DNA of 64,000 nucleotides. It comes from Arthrobacter sp. zg-Y1171. Its GTDB lineage: Bacteria > Actinomycetota > Actinomycetes > Actinomycetales > Micrococcaceae. Both the position numbers and the translations under genes were made by a program. The stretch's first letter is position 1. Each line of letters starts with the position of its first letter. Where the stretch lies: contig NZ_CP104264.1 in assembly GCF_025244845.1 (NCBI RefSeq), forward strand, positions 186,001-250,000, read 5' to 3'. Positions 31,837 through 41,295 of the stretch are shown here, one piece after another. The notes under the pieces were generated by a model. That model worked only from the letters and a program-made list of their open reading frames with translations. It made no database searches and was not told where the DNA came from.

Positions 31837-33511
31837 GTGAGCTACGATCCCGCCCGTTACCGGAACTACTTCGAACACTCCCTGACCTATGCGGCCGGCT
31901 TCGCACGCAATGTGGCCCGGTACGCTGACCGCGTTGCCCTCGCCGATCCGCCGTCGGGCCGGGAATTCACGTACGCCCAGCTGGGCGACGCCGTGAACTC
32001 CGTGGCGCGTGCCCTGGCCGAGCGCGGCGTGGGCCGCGGGGACCGGGTGCTCTACCAGCTCTACAACGGCATCGAATTCGCCCTCCTGTACCTGGCGACC
32101 CAGCGGCTGGGGGCTCGTTCCGGTGAACTACCGGCTGGCGCCCGCGGAGACGGCGCATATCCTGCGGGACAGTGATCCGGTGGTGTTCGTTGTGGACGCC
32201 GAGCACACCGAGACGGCTGCGCAGGCGCTGGAGCTTGCCGGGGTGTCGCCGCTGGTCCTGGTGGCTGGCGCTCCCGACTCCGGGGCGTGGGGACTGGGCT
32301 CCGGGCATTTGGGGCAGGACTTCGACACCGCCGTCGAGCAGGCCGCCGGGGACCTGCCGGACCTCCCCGAGGACTTTTCCACCTTCGAGGAAAGCACCCG
32401 CTTCTACACCTCGGGCACCACGGGCATGCCCAAGGGGGTGCCGCTGCCGTCCATCGCCGAGCTGATGAGCGCGCACGACGTCATCATGCACTTTCCGCTC
32501 AGCCCGCAGGACCGCACCCTGAACATGACCCCGTGGTTCCACCGCGGCGGCCTGCACTCCGGCGGGCCCAACCCGGTGTTCTACATCGGCGGGTCCGTGG
32601 TGCCGCTGCGCAGCTTCAACCCGGCCACGGTACTGGACTGGGTGGGGGAGCAGGGGCTGACGTATCTGATCGGCGCCCCGACCACGCTGGAGATGATCGC
32701 CGTCGAGCAGGAAAAGAATCCGCGGAACCTGGAGACCCTGCGGGGCATCGTCACCATGGGCGCACCGTTGGACCGCGCCGCTGCCATCCGGTACCAGGAA
32801 CTGCTGACGCCGCGGATCTTCAACGGCTACGGAACCACCGAGGGTTTCTGGAACACCTTCCTGCGGCCCGAGGACCTCCCCGCCCATGCCGGCAGTGCCG
32901 GGCGGGCGTGCACGGACGACGACGTCGCCGTCGTCCGCGTGTTTGAAGGCCGCCGCGGGCAGCCGCACGAACTGGCCGCCCGGGACGGCAGCGAAATCGG
33001 CGAGGTGATCATGCGCTCGCCGAAATCCGGGTTCAGCTACGCCAACCTGCCCCACGTCGAGGAGGAGAAGTTCCACGACGGGTGGCTTTACCCCGGGGAC
33101 ATGGCCACCTGGGATGCGGAAGGTTACCTGACCATCATGGGCCGGACCGATGACATGATCATTTCCGGAGGGGAGAACATCCATCCGGTGCAGGTGGAAG
33201 CCGCGCTCGCGGACCATCCCGGCGTCCTCGAATCCGTGGTGGTGGGAGTGCCGGATGACCGGTGGGGCCAGCGCGTGGTGGCGTACGTGGTGCGCCGGGA
33301 CGCGGAGCTCGACGCCGACGGGCTGGATGCGTTTTGCCTGGCCCATCCCGGGCTGGCCGATTTCAAGCGGCCCCGCGGCTACCGTTTTGTCGACGAAGTG
33401 CCGATGACCGCCACCGGAAAGAAGATGCACTACAAGGTGGCGGATTCCGCGGCGCAGGACTGGCTGGACGGCCGGATGCACGTACCGGCGCCGGTCCGGA
33501 AGGCGGAGTAG
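31837..33511 (+). pseudogene. Class I adenylate-forming acyl/aryl-CoA ligase, one-base frameshift
   Basis: Residues 1 to about 92 are in one frame (MSYDPARYRNYFEHSLTYAA ... LYLATQRLG). The rest, LVPVNYRLAPAETAHILRDS to the stop, is in the next frame. The shift lies in GGGGG at 32109-32113: removing one G restores QRLGLVPVNYRLAP, the usual family sequence. The C-terminal part is otherwise intact, with P-loop TSGTTGMPKGVPLP, YGTTEGFW and GRTDDMIISGGENIHP. In the intact form it would activate a carboxylic acid with ATP and CoA. Either a recent mutation or a sequencing/assembly error in the homopolymer is possible. Start and stop are positioned as in an operon with its neighbours. Confidence 0.85.
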
Positions 33512-34747
33512 ATGGACGAGCGCGTGGTCATCACCGGCATGGGGGCGGTGACGCCGCTCGGCGGTACCTGGGGCGAAACCTGGGCGGGACTGAAGGACGG
33601 GCGCAGCGGGATCGACAAGATCACTGCCTTCGATGCCTCTGAGTTTCCCACCCGGATTGCCGGGGAGGTGAAGAACTTTGATCCGGCGCAGTACCTGCCG
33701 GTCAAGCGGCTGCGCCGGTCCTCCCGCGCCTCCCAGCTGGCAGTGGCGGCCTCACGCGAGGCGGTGGCCGACGCCGGACTGGGACCATCGCTGGAGAACA
33801 CCGACGCGGCGGTGATCATCAACAGTGCTGTCTCCGGGTATCCGGAAATCCAGTCCGCCACGGAGATCTTCGGCCGTGACGGGCTGCGGCCCATCAGCCC
33901 CAGTTTCGTGGCGTCGTCGCTGACGAACATGCCAGCCTGCGAGGTGGCCATCGATCTGGTGGTTCACGGTCCCGTGAATGCCAGCGCCCTGGCCTGTGCC
34001 AGCGGTACCCAGGCTTTGCTGGAGGCACGCCGCACCCTGCTGGCCGGCGAAGCGGACGTGGTGGTGGCCGGCGGAACCGATGCAGCCATTACGTCCGTGA
34101 TGTTCGCCGGGCTCAGTGCCATGCGCGGGTTGTCCCGGAACAACGATTCTCCCCAGGAAGCCAGCCGTCCCTTCGATGCGGACCGGGACGGTTTTGTCTT
34201 TGCCGAGGGAGCCGTGGTGTGCGTGATGGAACTGCTCAGCCATGCCCGTGCCCGTGGTGCCGAGGTGTACGCGGAGCTGCTGGGCGGCGCACTGACGTCC
34301 GACGCGTTCCACATTGTGGCCCCGGAACCCGGCGGACAGTATGCGGCCCAAGCTATATGCCGCACCCTGGACCGGTCCCGGCTGAACCCCGAGGATGTGG
34401 ACCTGATCTGCGCCCACGGGACCTCCACGCAGGCCAATGACCGGACCGAAACCCTTGCACTGCACACGGCTTTCGGCGAGCACGCGTCGTCGCTTGCGGT
34501 CACGGCACCCAAGTCCATGACCGGACACCTCATCGGTGCTGCGGGGACCCTCGGATCCCTGCTCTGCGTGATGGCGATAGTCGAGGGTGTCATCCCGCCG
34601 ACCCTGAACTATGCCACACCGGATCCGGAGTGCGACCTGGACTATGTTCCCGGTGCCGCCCGTGAGGCTCCCGTCCGCTACGCGCTCACCAACGCCTTCG
34701 GTTTCGGCGGCCAAAACGCTGTGGCGGCCTTCGGTCCTGTGACCTGA
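33512..34747 (+). CDS. Beta-ketoacyl-ACP synthase, FabF-like
   Basis: 411 residues. The ATG follows the ligase stop directly (TAGATG). The condensing-enzyme catalytic set is complete: Cys162 in NASALACASGTQA, His302 in CAHGTSTQAND, Lys334 and His339 in PKSMTGHLIGAAG, and a terminal NAFGFGGQNA. It condenses an acyl thioester with malonyl-ACP in KAS II-type chemistry. With the upstream FabL-like reductase and ligase it forms a small fatty-acid-like cassette. No acyl carrier protein, ketoreductase or dehydratase lies beside it, so it must use partners encoded elsewhere. Confidence 0.9.
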   Translation: MDERVVITGMGAVTPLGGTWGETWAGLKDGRSGIDKITAFDASEFPTRIAGEVKNFDPAQYLPVKRLRRSSRASQLAVAASREAVADAGLGPSLENTDAAVIINSAVSGYPEIQSATEIFGRDGLRPISPSFVASSLTNMPACEVAIDLVVHGPVNASALACASGTQALLEARRTLLAGEADVVVAGGTDAAITSVMFAGLSAMRGLSRNNDSPQEASRPFDADRDGFVFAEGAVVCVMELLSHARARGAEVYAELLGGALTSDAFHIVAPEPGGQYAAQAICRTLDRSRLNPEDVDLICAHGTSTQANDRTETLALHTAFGEHASSLAVTAPKSMTGHLIGAAGTLGSLLCVMAIVEGVIPPTLNYATPDPECDLDYVPGAAREAPVRYALTNAFGFGGQNAVAAFGPVT

Positions 34748-34764
34748 CGTTCCTCCCGCAGGCG

Positions 34765-36075
34765 CTACTTGCAGTAGGAGTCGACGCCGGCCGCGTAAGC
34801 CTCCGGATAGAACTCCACGGCCAACTTGAAGGTTGCGTCACTCCACTCGCTGTCCCGGCTACTCCAGGCCGACGACACGTAGTCCGTATTGAAGTCGGGT
34901 TCCAGGCGAGAGTTCCAGATGTTCCGTTTTACCGGTGACGGATGCAGCCAACGGTCCGGTTCCCCGGTGCAGGCGGCATCCCAGTACTCCACGAGATCTG
35001 CATAGACCATACCGACGGCCAGCCTTCTGCCGTTATCCTTCGCGGCCTCATCGAGAACCCAGTCGGTGTACTGCTGGGCATGCTCCCGCACGCCGGGATC
35101 CACGATTTGATCGGTCTCGCGCTTCTGCCTGTAGGCCGCCGCCCCGCGGTGGTCGATGACGGCTTTTTCCCCCACCCGGTCCAGGTAGGCCTGGACTTCC
35201 GGTGACGTCATCACCGGGCTGTTCCAGAAGGCCTCGTAATCCTCCGCCGTCAGCTGCCCCGCGGCGTTGGGGTGCGTCTCCAGGGATTCCAGCAGCATAT
35301 CTGCCTCATGGGTAACCGAGAACAGGAGGTTCATATCGCCCGGATGGCTGCTCTCCGGCGGTATCGGTAACTTGCAGAAACGGGGGTGGGCGGCTTCAAA
35401 GGCAGCCGGGTAGACCTTGGCCACCAGGCTGGTTGCCTGCCTTGTAGAGTCCTCCGATTCCAGCAGCGACAGGATCTGGGGCTGGGTGGTAGTCCAGTTT
35501 CGAATGGGATGCCCGTTGGCCTGGTAGGAGACGTCGTCCGTGTCCCAGCGGTGGCAGGTCTTTCTGGACAGCTGTGCCAAGTCGTCATAAACCGCACTCT
35601 TCGCACCCTGGACCGTGCCGTGTGAGGCGAGCTCGGCTATCTCGTCCACGGCGGCCTGGGCGTTGGCACGTTTGGCTGGGTCTACGATCCCGTCCACCCT
35701 GTACTCCATGTGCTTCACGTCCTCTTGGAGACGCGCCTTCCATCCCTCGTTGATGACGTCCAGCAGTGCAAGGGCGTCCGGGGTGTTCAGGGCAGGTTCA
35801 GCCCAGAAGGCCGCGTAGTCTTCCTCGCTGATGTCTGCGGGGAGCGGGTCCGACGCGTAATGCACAGTGCTGCGCGAGGTCACCACTATGTAGCCTTCCG
35901 CCCGGGAATCCTCGGCGGCCTCGGTATACGTCGAGTACTCGACCCACAGATAGGCGGCAACAAGGGCGACCACCACAAACAGGCTCACAAAGGTTACGAC
36001 TGCCACCTTGAGCGGGCTGAACCTGCGTGGCTTGGGAGCCAGGTAGTCAGGCAGCACGATTGGATGTTGGCTCAA
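34765..36075 (-). CDS. Membrane-anchored hypothetical protein with duplicated domain
   Basis: 436 residues. A single TM segment (VAVVTFVSLFVVVALVAAYL, about 24-43) is preceded by a Pro/Arg-rich cytoplasmic start, and the rest is extracytoplasmic. Two related segments read ISEEDYAAFWAEPALNTPDA (about 80) and LTAEDYEAFWNSPVMTSPEV (about 275), each followed by a long helix-rich stretch with a CxxWD-like motif (TCHRWDTD and YWDAACTGEP), so the protein looks internally duplicated. I recognise no named family. Confidence 0.75.
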   Translation of the reverse strand: MSQHPIVLPDYLAPKPRRFSPLKVAVVTFVSLFVVVALVAAYLWVEYSTYTEAAEDSRAEGYIVVTSRSTVHYASDPLPADISEEDYAAFWAEPALNTPDALALLDVINEGWKARLQEDVKHMEYRVDGIVDPAKRANAQAAVDEIAELASHGTVQGAKSAVYDDLAQLSRKTCHRWDTDDVSYQANGHPIRNWTTTQPQILSLLESEDSTRQATSLVAKVYPAAFEAAHPRFCKLPIPPESSHPGDMNLLFSVTHEADMLLESLETHPNAAGQLTAEDYEAFWNSPVMTSPEVQAYLDRVGEKAVIDHRGAAAYRQKRETDQIVDPGVREHAQQYTDWVLDEAAKDNGRRLAVGMVYADLVEYWDAACTGEPDRWLHPSPVKRNIWNSRLEPDFNTDYVSSAWSSRDSEWSDATFKLAVEFYPEAYAAGVDSYCK

Positions 36076-36115
36076 CGTGCCGCCTCTCAGTAGGGGTGGT
36101 TCCCGCTGACGAAGC

Positions 36116-37180
36116 CTACCGCACGGACGAGGCGAGCTCCGGCTCGACGTCGGGTGTTGCCGGCGCCTTCCGGTTCCCGGCGTTTACGGCCTTCGCGGCC
36201 AGCCACACCGACACAGCGCCGAGGGCAAGTCCGGCGAACACATCGAGGACGTAATGCCAGCCGAAGTAGACCGTGGCCAGGGTGGTCAGGAGTAGGTAGA
36301 TCCACATAACCCACCGCGCCACCTTCGGCAGGCGGGTCAGGTGCGCCACCAGCGCTGCCGTAAAGACGATGGATGTGTGCAGGGAGGCGAAGGCTGCAAT
36401 GCCGTGGACCGCGTCGGTGGCTAGCGGATTCGCCAGCACTTCGATCCGGTTTTCATACAGGCTGTCCTGCAGGCCTGAGACGGCGGTTTCCGGCAGGTCG
36501 CTGAACGGGGCGGCGTCGTAGTAGACCGGACCCAGGGACGGCAGGGCGTAGTAGCTGACGGTGCCGAGGATCCAGTTGAAGGACAGGGCTGTGGCATACC
36601 AGGCCCCGCGCTGCAGGTTGTTGGACCACACCAGCGCCGCGGCGAGGGAGACCGGAACGAAGACCATAAAAAGCATGTAGACGCCGGAGAGCAGGTCGGC
36701 GCTGAAGCCGGTGCCCAGCAGTTCATGCAGGACATCGCCGGGGTAGCTTCCGCCGGCCAGCCATTTGTCCGATTCCTCCAGCAGCCGGTCCGTCAGGTGG
36801 TCCTGCAGGAACGGCAGGAAGCTCTTGAGGTTCCGGTAGGACATGTACGCGAGGTAGAAGGTGATCAGTCCCGCCACGGCCACAGCCAGCCGGGGTCCGG
36901 ACCAGCGCGTCCGCAGCACATCGGACGTCGCGGCTCCTACGCCGCCCAGCTCCCGGCGTCGAGCGAATACCCGAGGCACGACGTCGGCGGCGATCATCAG
37001 GAGCACCATCAGCGGCAGGCGCACGTAACTCGGGCCCAGGAATCCTTCCGGATCCCGGACGGGCAGACCCGTCACCACGGCGGTCACCAGCATGACCACG
37101 GTAAAGAGGACCGACACAATCAGGGGGACGCCGAAGAGGCGGCGCCAGGCAGGGCGGACGGAGCCGGCTTCGATAGTCAT
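36116..37180 (-). CDS. PAP2-family phosphatase / inositol phosphorylceramide synthase-like
   Basis: 354 residues with about eight TM segments. PAP2 motifs lie in the C-terminal third: FASLHTSIVF (motif 2, with the conserved SxH) and TVYFGWHYVLDVFAG (motif 3, His and Asp). The long N-terminal membrane region is typical of AUR1/Ipt1-like PAP2 proteins. The likely substrate is a lipid phosphate. It is a single gene convergent with nothing; a DsbA-like lipoprotein lies 140 bases upstream on the same strand. Confidence 0.88.
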   Translation of the reverse strand: MTIEAGSVRPAWRRLFGVPLIVSVLFTVVMLVTAVVTGLPVRDPEGFLGPSYVRLPLMVLLMIAADVVPRVFARRRELGGVGAATSDVLRTRWSGPRLAVAVAGLITFYLAYMSYRNLKSFLPFLQDHLTDRLLEESDKWLAGGSYPGDVLHELLGTGFSADLLSGVYMLFMVFVPVSLAAALVWSNNLQRGAWYATALSFNWILGTVSYYALPSLGPVYYDAAPFSDLPETAVSGLQDSLYENRIEVLANPLATDAVHGIAAFASLHTSIVFTAALVAHLTRLPKVARWVMWIYLLLTTLATVYFGWHYVLDVFAGLALGAVSVWLAAKAVNAGNRKAPATPDVEPELASSVR

Positions 37181-37321
37181 GAGACATTTTTATCCCAAGA
37201 TTGGTATAAACCTGTTATCGAAGGACCCCCACCCTCAGTATGCTTTCGATCACACCGGGGGGCGTGTTTCCGTCCTGCCTGACCCGGGAGCCTGCACCCG
37301 GCCGGCGCCGGGGACCCGGCC

Positions 37322-38014
37322 CTACTTGTTCAGAGCTGCGTCCAGCTGTTCCTGGATGGCGCCGTAATCCACGGAGTCCAGCTCCAGGATGCGGTCATCG
37401 AGGATCAGCGACGGGGTGCCGCGAAGCTGGAGGTCCTGGGCGTCTTCCAGGTCCTGGACCACCCGATCCCTAATAGCGTCCGACGTGTAGTCGGCCTGGA
37501 ACTTCTCGGTGTCCAGGCCCAGGTCCTCCGCGTAGGAGACGAAGAGGTCATCGACATCGCTCTGGTTCTTCCAGTCCTGCTGGTGCTCAAAGATGGACGC
37601 AGCCATCGCCTCCTGGGCGCCCTGTTCCGCGGCGGCTTCCACGGCCCGGGCAGCCGGCGCTGCGTTCTGATGCTTGGGCAGCGGGTAGTTCCGCACAAGG
37701 ATGCGGACCTCATCTCCGTAATCGTTCTTGGCCTGCTGGATCAGCGTGTCCATCTGGGCGCAGTAGGGGCACTGGTAGTCGGTAAACAGCACGAGGGTGG
37801 CTTTGGGGTCTGCGGGGTCGGTGATTGCCCTCGCATCCGCGGGAGCCACCTGCTCCCTGCGGTCAGCCGGGATGGAAGTTTCCGCCGACGGGCTGGCTGA
37901 TGCTTCTGCCGTGGCGGTGCCTCCCGATGATTCGGAATCCGACGCCGCACAGGAGACCAGGGTGCCGACTGCGAGCAGCCAGGCAATCAGCAGGGCGAGG
38001 ATGCTCTTGCGCAT
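37322..38014 (-). CDS. DsbA-family thioredoxin-fold lipoprotein
   Basis: 230 residues. The signal peptide ends in LVSC (lipidated Cys22), followed by a Ser/Ala/Thr linker. The thioredoxin-like domain opens with ATLVLFTDYQCPYCAQMDTL, giving a Cys82-Pro-Tyr-Cys85 active site. It closes with DAQDLQLRGTPSLILDDRIL, which contains the cis-proline loop. It is probably an extracytoplasmic thiol-disulfide oxidoreductase that helps fold exported proteins, similar to the DsbA/DsbG-like proteins of other actinobacteria. Confidence 0.9.
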   Translation of the reverse strand: MRKSILALLIAWLLAVGTLVSCAASDSESSGGTATAEASASPSAETSIPADRREQVAPADARAITDPADPKATLVLFTDYQCPYCAQMDTLIQQAKNDYGDEVRILVRNYPLPKHQNAAPAARAVEAAAEQGAQEAMAASIFEHQQDWKNQSDVDDLFVSYAEDLGLDTEKFQADYTSDAIRDRVVQDLEDAQDLQLRGTPSLILDDRILELDSVDYGAIQEQLDAALNK

Positions 38015-38088
38015 AGTTCCTTCCGGTGTGAGGTGTCAGGGTTCGCGGTTCGGCGCGCTCTGAAGCCCTCCAACGGCGGTGCCGGCAT

Positions 38089-38130
38089 GAGGCGATGTCC
38101 CACCCGCGAGGCGATGTCCACCCGTGAGGC
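38089..38130 (+). repeat. Short tandem repeat upstream of the LysR gene
   Basis: GAGGCGATGTCCCACCCGC is followed directly by GAGGCGATGTCCACCCGTG, with one base lost in the second copy, and a third partial GAGGC. It lies in the 180-base promoter region between the divergent DsbA-like and LysR genes. Confidence 0.5.
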
Positions 38131-38196
38131 CCAGGCTGCGCCCACTAATTTTGATGGTCCCACCGGATCCGACCGTCCGGTAGCCTGCAATCCGGC

Positions 38197-39111
38197 ATGG
38201 GTTTATATGCTTTTGATATGGCTCATGCGTGGCCGAACCTTTCGGTGCTGGAACTGTTTGTTGCCGTAGTGGATGAGGGCAGCGTGGCTTCCGGGGCGCG
38301 GAAACTGGGTATGGCCCAGCCCAATGCGAGCCGGGCTATTGCCGAGTTGGAAGCGGAGCTGCAGGCTCCCCTGCTGGAACGCAGCCCGCGCGGTTCGGTG
38401 CCCACGGCGATGGGACTCCTGCTGGCGGACTCGGCCCGGGAACTGTTGGAGGCGGCACAGCGCTTCAACAGCGTGGTGCGTTCCAGCCGAAGCGGCGAGA
38501 CGCTGGAACTCCGGGTGGGCGCCAGCCTCACCATCGGCGACATGCTGTTGCCCGCCTGGCTTGCCGAGCTAAAGCGCCGGCTGCCGCAGGCCCGCGTCGA
38601 TGTTCAGGTGGCAAATTCGGCGCAGGTCATCGAGGAGGTGCAGCGGGGCACCCTCCAACTGGGGTTTGTGGAGACTCCGAATCTTCCGGTGCGGCTGAAC
38701 GCCCTGGTGGTCCGCGAGGACGAGCTGGTGGTGGTGGTTGATCCGAATCACGAATGGGCCAACCGGACCCGGATCACTTTGCAGGAACTGGCGGAAACCC
38801 CACTGGTGGTTCGGGAATCCGGGTCCGGTACCCGCGAAGCGCTGCAGGAAGTTCTCGCCGGGTACGACGGCGTCGAGCCGGCCCAGGTGCTCAGCAGCAA
38901 TGCTGCGGTGCGGGTTGCTGTTGCTGCCGGGGCCGGCCCTGCCGTGTTGAGCGAACTGGTGGTCCGCGACCAGCTTGCCAGCGGGGAGCTGCTGCGGGTT
39001 CCCTTCGAAGGAGAGGGAATCAGCCGACCCTTGACTGCCGTTTGGTCGGGTCCACGGCGGTTGACCGGTGTAGCGGCCGAGCTGGTGGCGGTGGCGGCGG
39101 GGAGGGGGTAA
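38197..39111 (+). CDS. LysR-family transcriptional regulator
   Basis: 304 residues from the ATG at 38197; the Met at residue 8 (38218) is an alternative start. The HTH reads LELFVAVVDEGSVASGARKL and MAQPNASRAIAELEAELQAP. The substrate-binding domain has LQLGFVETPNLP and ends AGAGPAVLSELVVRDQLASG. There is no adjacent metabolic gene to indicate a ligand. A degraded fragment with strong similarity to the C-terminal part of this gene is found at about 41455-41590. Confidence 0.92.
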   Translation: MGLYAFDMAHAWPNLSVLELFVAVVDEGSVASGARKLGMAQPNASRAIAELEAELQAPLLERSPRGSVPTAMGLLLADSARELLEAAQRFNSVVRSSRSGETLELRVGASLTIGDMLLPAWLAELKRRLPQARVDVQVANSAQVIEEVQRGTLQLGFVETPNLPVRLNALVVREDELVVVVDPNHEWANRTRITLQELAETPLVVRESGSGTREALQEVLAGYDGVEPAQVLSSNAAVRVAVAAGAGPAVLSELVVRDQLASGELLRVPFEGEGISRPLTAVWSGPRRLTGVAAELVAVAAGRG

Positions 39112-39169
39112 CTGTCCGGCTTCCTCAGCCGGCGCCCGGCGGCGTCACTTCCCGTCGGAGTGATGTGAG

Positions 39170-39640
39170 ATGCTCCTGTCCATGACCCTGCCAACACGCC
39201 TTCGACTCGCGGAAGTAAGCGATCTGCCGTTCATCTTCCGCCAGGAGCGCGAGTACATGGAGACCATCGAGCCGGATGCGCACCAGGGGTGGCTGGCAGC
39301 TCTGGACCTGAACCTCGCGTTCTGGATCGAATGCCTTCCCTCCACGCTCTTCTGTGTTGATGCAGATGGGCACCCGCTCGGGTATGCGATGTGGAGCCTA
39401 GACGGTGACACCGCAACCTTGGTCTCGATCAATGTCCTCGACAGCCGTCGTCGCCAAGGACTCGGGCGTCTCCTCCTCGATGCGTTCGAACAGAGGGTCG
39501 GCTCAAGCGGCGCTCGGGTTTCGGAGCTCGGCGTTCACCGAAGCAACCAGGCACGCCAGCTCTACCAGGGCGCGGGCTACGGGACCACGGGCCAAGACGG
39601 CGAATATGTGCTGTTCAGCAAGATCCTCAGAGAATTCTGA
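39170..39640 (+). CDS. GNAT family N-acetyltransferase
   Basis: 156 residues. A second Met at residue 5 is an alternative start. The acetyl-CoA binding signature is SINVLDSRRRQGLGRLLLDA and is followed by ELGVHRSNQARQLYQGAGY, the typical GNAT C-terminal strand-helix. The substrate is not readable from the sequence. Base composition is slightly less G/C-rich than neighbouring genes. Confidence 0.88.
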   Translation: MLLSMTLPTRLRLAEVSDLPFIFRQEREYMETIEPDAHQGWLAALDLNLAFWIECLPSTLFCVDADGHPLGYAMWSLDGDTATLVSINVLDSRRRQGLGRLLLDAFEQRVGSSGARVSELGVHRSNQARQLYQGAGYGTTGQDGEYVLFSKILREF

Positions 39641-39666
39641 CTCCAGCAAGGTAGGACCGGGCCTGC

Positions 39667-41295
39667 TCAAAACCGCGGTATCGCTTCCAATCTGGGCGCC
39701 GTCTGCCCATGCTCTATGCGTGGATCCAGGGCTGGGTGGAGTGGCTCCAGTTTCAGGAGAGGTTCGGTCCGGTAGACGCGTCCGGACGGCGAGGTCCACT
39801 CGATCACCCCGGGGGTGGGCTGGCGCGCTTTCCAGAACCCGAGGGTTTTGAACCGGTGGTGTCGGCGGCAGAGGTGTTCCAGGTTTCCGTGGTCTGTGGG
39901 GCCGCCGCGTGCCCAGTCGATGGTGTGGTCGATGTCCGCGTTTGCGGTGCTGACCCGGCAGCCGGGGAATCGACACGTTCCGTCCCTGGCGCGGAGCCAG
40001 CGTCGGAGCCCGGCCGGCACCTTTCTCCGCCTCCCCACGCCGAGGATTTCTCCGCTGTGCGGGTTCTGGGCGAGCCCGGTCCATCCGACGGCGTTGCGGG
40101 CGAGCCGTCGGGCTGCTTCCGCGCTGATGGGGCCGTAGCCGTGGAGTTCTGCCGGCTGGTCGTCGGCGCCGAAGAGGGTTTCGGCATTGATCAGGACCAT
40201 GATTTCCGCCCGTGGGATGATTTCCGAATCATCGCAGACAGTCCGGCCCGCTCCGCCACTACGGACCGGCCGGCCGCCCCCGCTGGTATCTCTCACATGC
40301 AGTGAACCCGTGCCGCCCATCAGCAGCTGCGCCAGGATGTCGGCACGCAGCTGATCCGTGGTCCGGGAATCCCCGGCCGTCTGTTCGCCCTGCGCTGCGG
40401 TGCTGAGCGTCGTGTAGATCTGCTGGGCGTCTTCGGCCCGCAGATGGGCGGAGAGCCAGGACATGCCGTCTTCCTCGCGGTCCAGAGTGACCTTGCGCTG
40501 TTCGAATGCGGTTAGATGCCGCTTGGTCACGGTCTCCGGATATTGTTTCTCGCGCAGGCGCCGGGCCTTACAGGCGAACTGGGCCCGCGTGTGCCCTGGA
40601 GCTGCTGCCAGCAGGTCGGCCTCGAATTCCGGGAGCGCCGTGGCGGGAACGTTCTGGCACTGGTCCAGCAGCACCTGGGCGTGCTGATAGCTAAGGTTCC
40701 CTTCCTCCAGGCCGGTCAGCGTGGCGGTATGGGTACTGCACAGCTTGTCCGCCTCGAGCATCATGCGCTGAGCGGTGACCTGCGGAATGTTCAGGATGGC
40801 TGCACATTCTGACGCTGCCAGGCTGAGCGCCATCCCGGGCTCGAGCCGCCCCGAAGCGGCGTGGTAGCTGTCCCGGAAGATCTCCATCATCCGGATCATC
40901 AGCCGGGCTTCCTGCGCCTGCACCCAGGACACCAAATGTGCCATCCGGGACAGGGCATCGCCCACCATCTGGTCGTCGAAGGCTTCAAGGTTCTGCAGCG
41001 CCAACGTCCCGGTGAAACCGTCCGGGTAAGCGGAGGCAGGACTTCCAACTTGAGCGGCACCATCGGCTGCGGCAGGAGCTGTAGGTGCCGCCTCGGCGTC
41101 GTTGTCGGGGCTGGTATCAGAAACAGAGGTACTCGCGTCAGCAGGCTCGGTGGGCTCGGCATCCAGTCCAGCCCGGTATACCGACAGGGTGCAGGCCGCA
41201 CGGGGCGCATCTGCTTCACCAGTGGTGCCTTCCGGCTGCTGGTTCTCCCTGCCTGGCTCTTTGGTTATCCGTTCGGTGTTTCCGAGCTGATCCAT
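39667..41295 (-). CDS. DUF222 / HNH endonuclease-signature protein
   Basis: 542 residues. After an Ala/Pro/Thr-rich N-terminus (to about residue 85), the DUF222 region covers about 90-400 (LSRMAHLVSWVQAQEARLM, SAHLRAEDAQQIYTTLSTAA). The HNH motif follows as CRFPGCRVSTANADIDHTID ... NLEHLCRRHHRFK with the His and Cys residues of the betabetaalpha-metal fold. Such proteins (13E12 repeat family in Mycobacterium) are abundant and multicopy in actinobacteria. The role is unresolved. It is flanked by pseudogene fragments, and this locus has been subject to rearrangement. Confidence 0.92.
   Translation of the reverse strand: MDQLGNTERITKEPGRENQQPEGTTGEADAPRAACTLSVYRAGLDAEPTEPADASTSVSDTSPDNDAEAAPTAPAAADGAAQVGSPASAYPDGFTGTLALQNLEAFDDQMVGDALSRMAHLVSWVQAQEARLMIRMMEIFRDSYHAASGRLEPGMALSLAASECAAILNIPQVTAQRMMLEADKLCSTHTATLTGLEEGNLSYQHAQVLLDQCQNVPATALPEFEADLLAAAPGHTRAQFACKARRLREKQYPETVTKRHLTAFEQRKVTLDREEDGMSWLSAHLRAEDAQQIYTTLSTAAQGEQTAGDSRTTDQLRADILAQLLMGGTGSLHVRDTSGGGRPVRSGGAGRTVCDDSEIIPRAEIMVLINAETLFGADDQPAELHGYGPISAEAARRLARNAVGWTGLAQNPHSGEILGVGRRRKVPAGLRRWLRARDGTCRFPGCRVSTANADIDHTIDWARGGPTDHGNLEHLCRRHHRFKTLGFWKARQPTPGVIEWTSPSGRVYRTEPLLKLEPLHPALDPRIEHGQTAPRLEAIPRF

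Noticed and set aside
32109..32113. Programmed frameshifting in the ligase gene
   Set aside because: A G5 run is a weak slippery site. No stimulatory structure or upstream Shine-Dalgarno-like element was apparent, and there is no reason for this family to be frameshifted. An indel is simpler.
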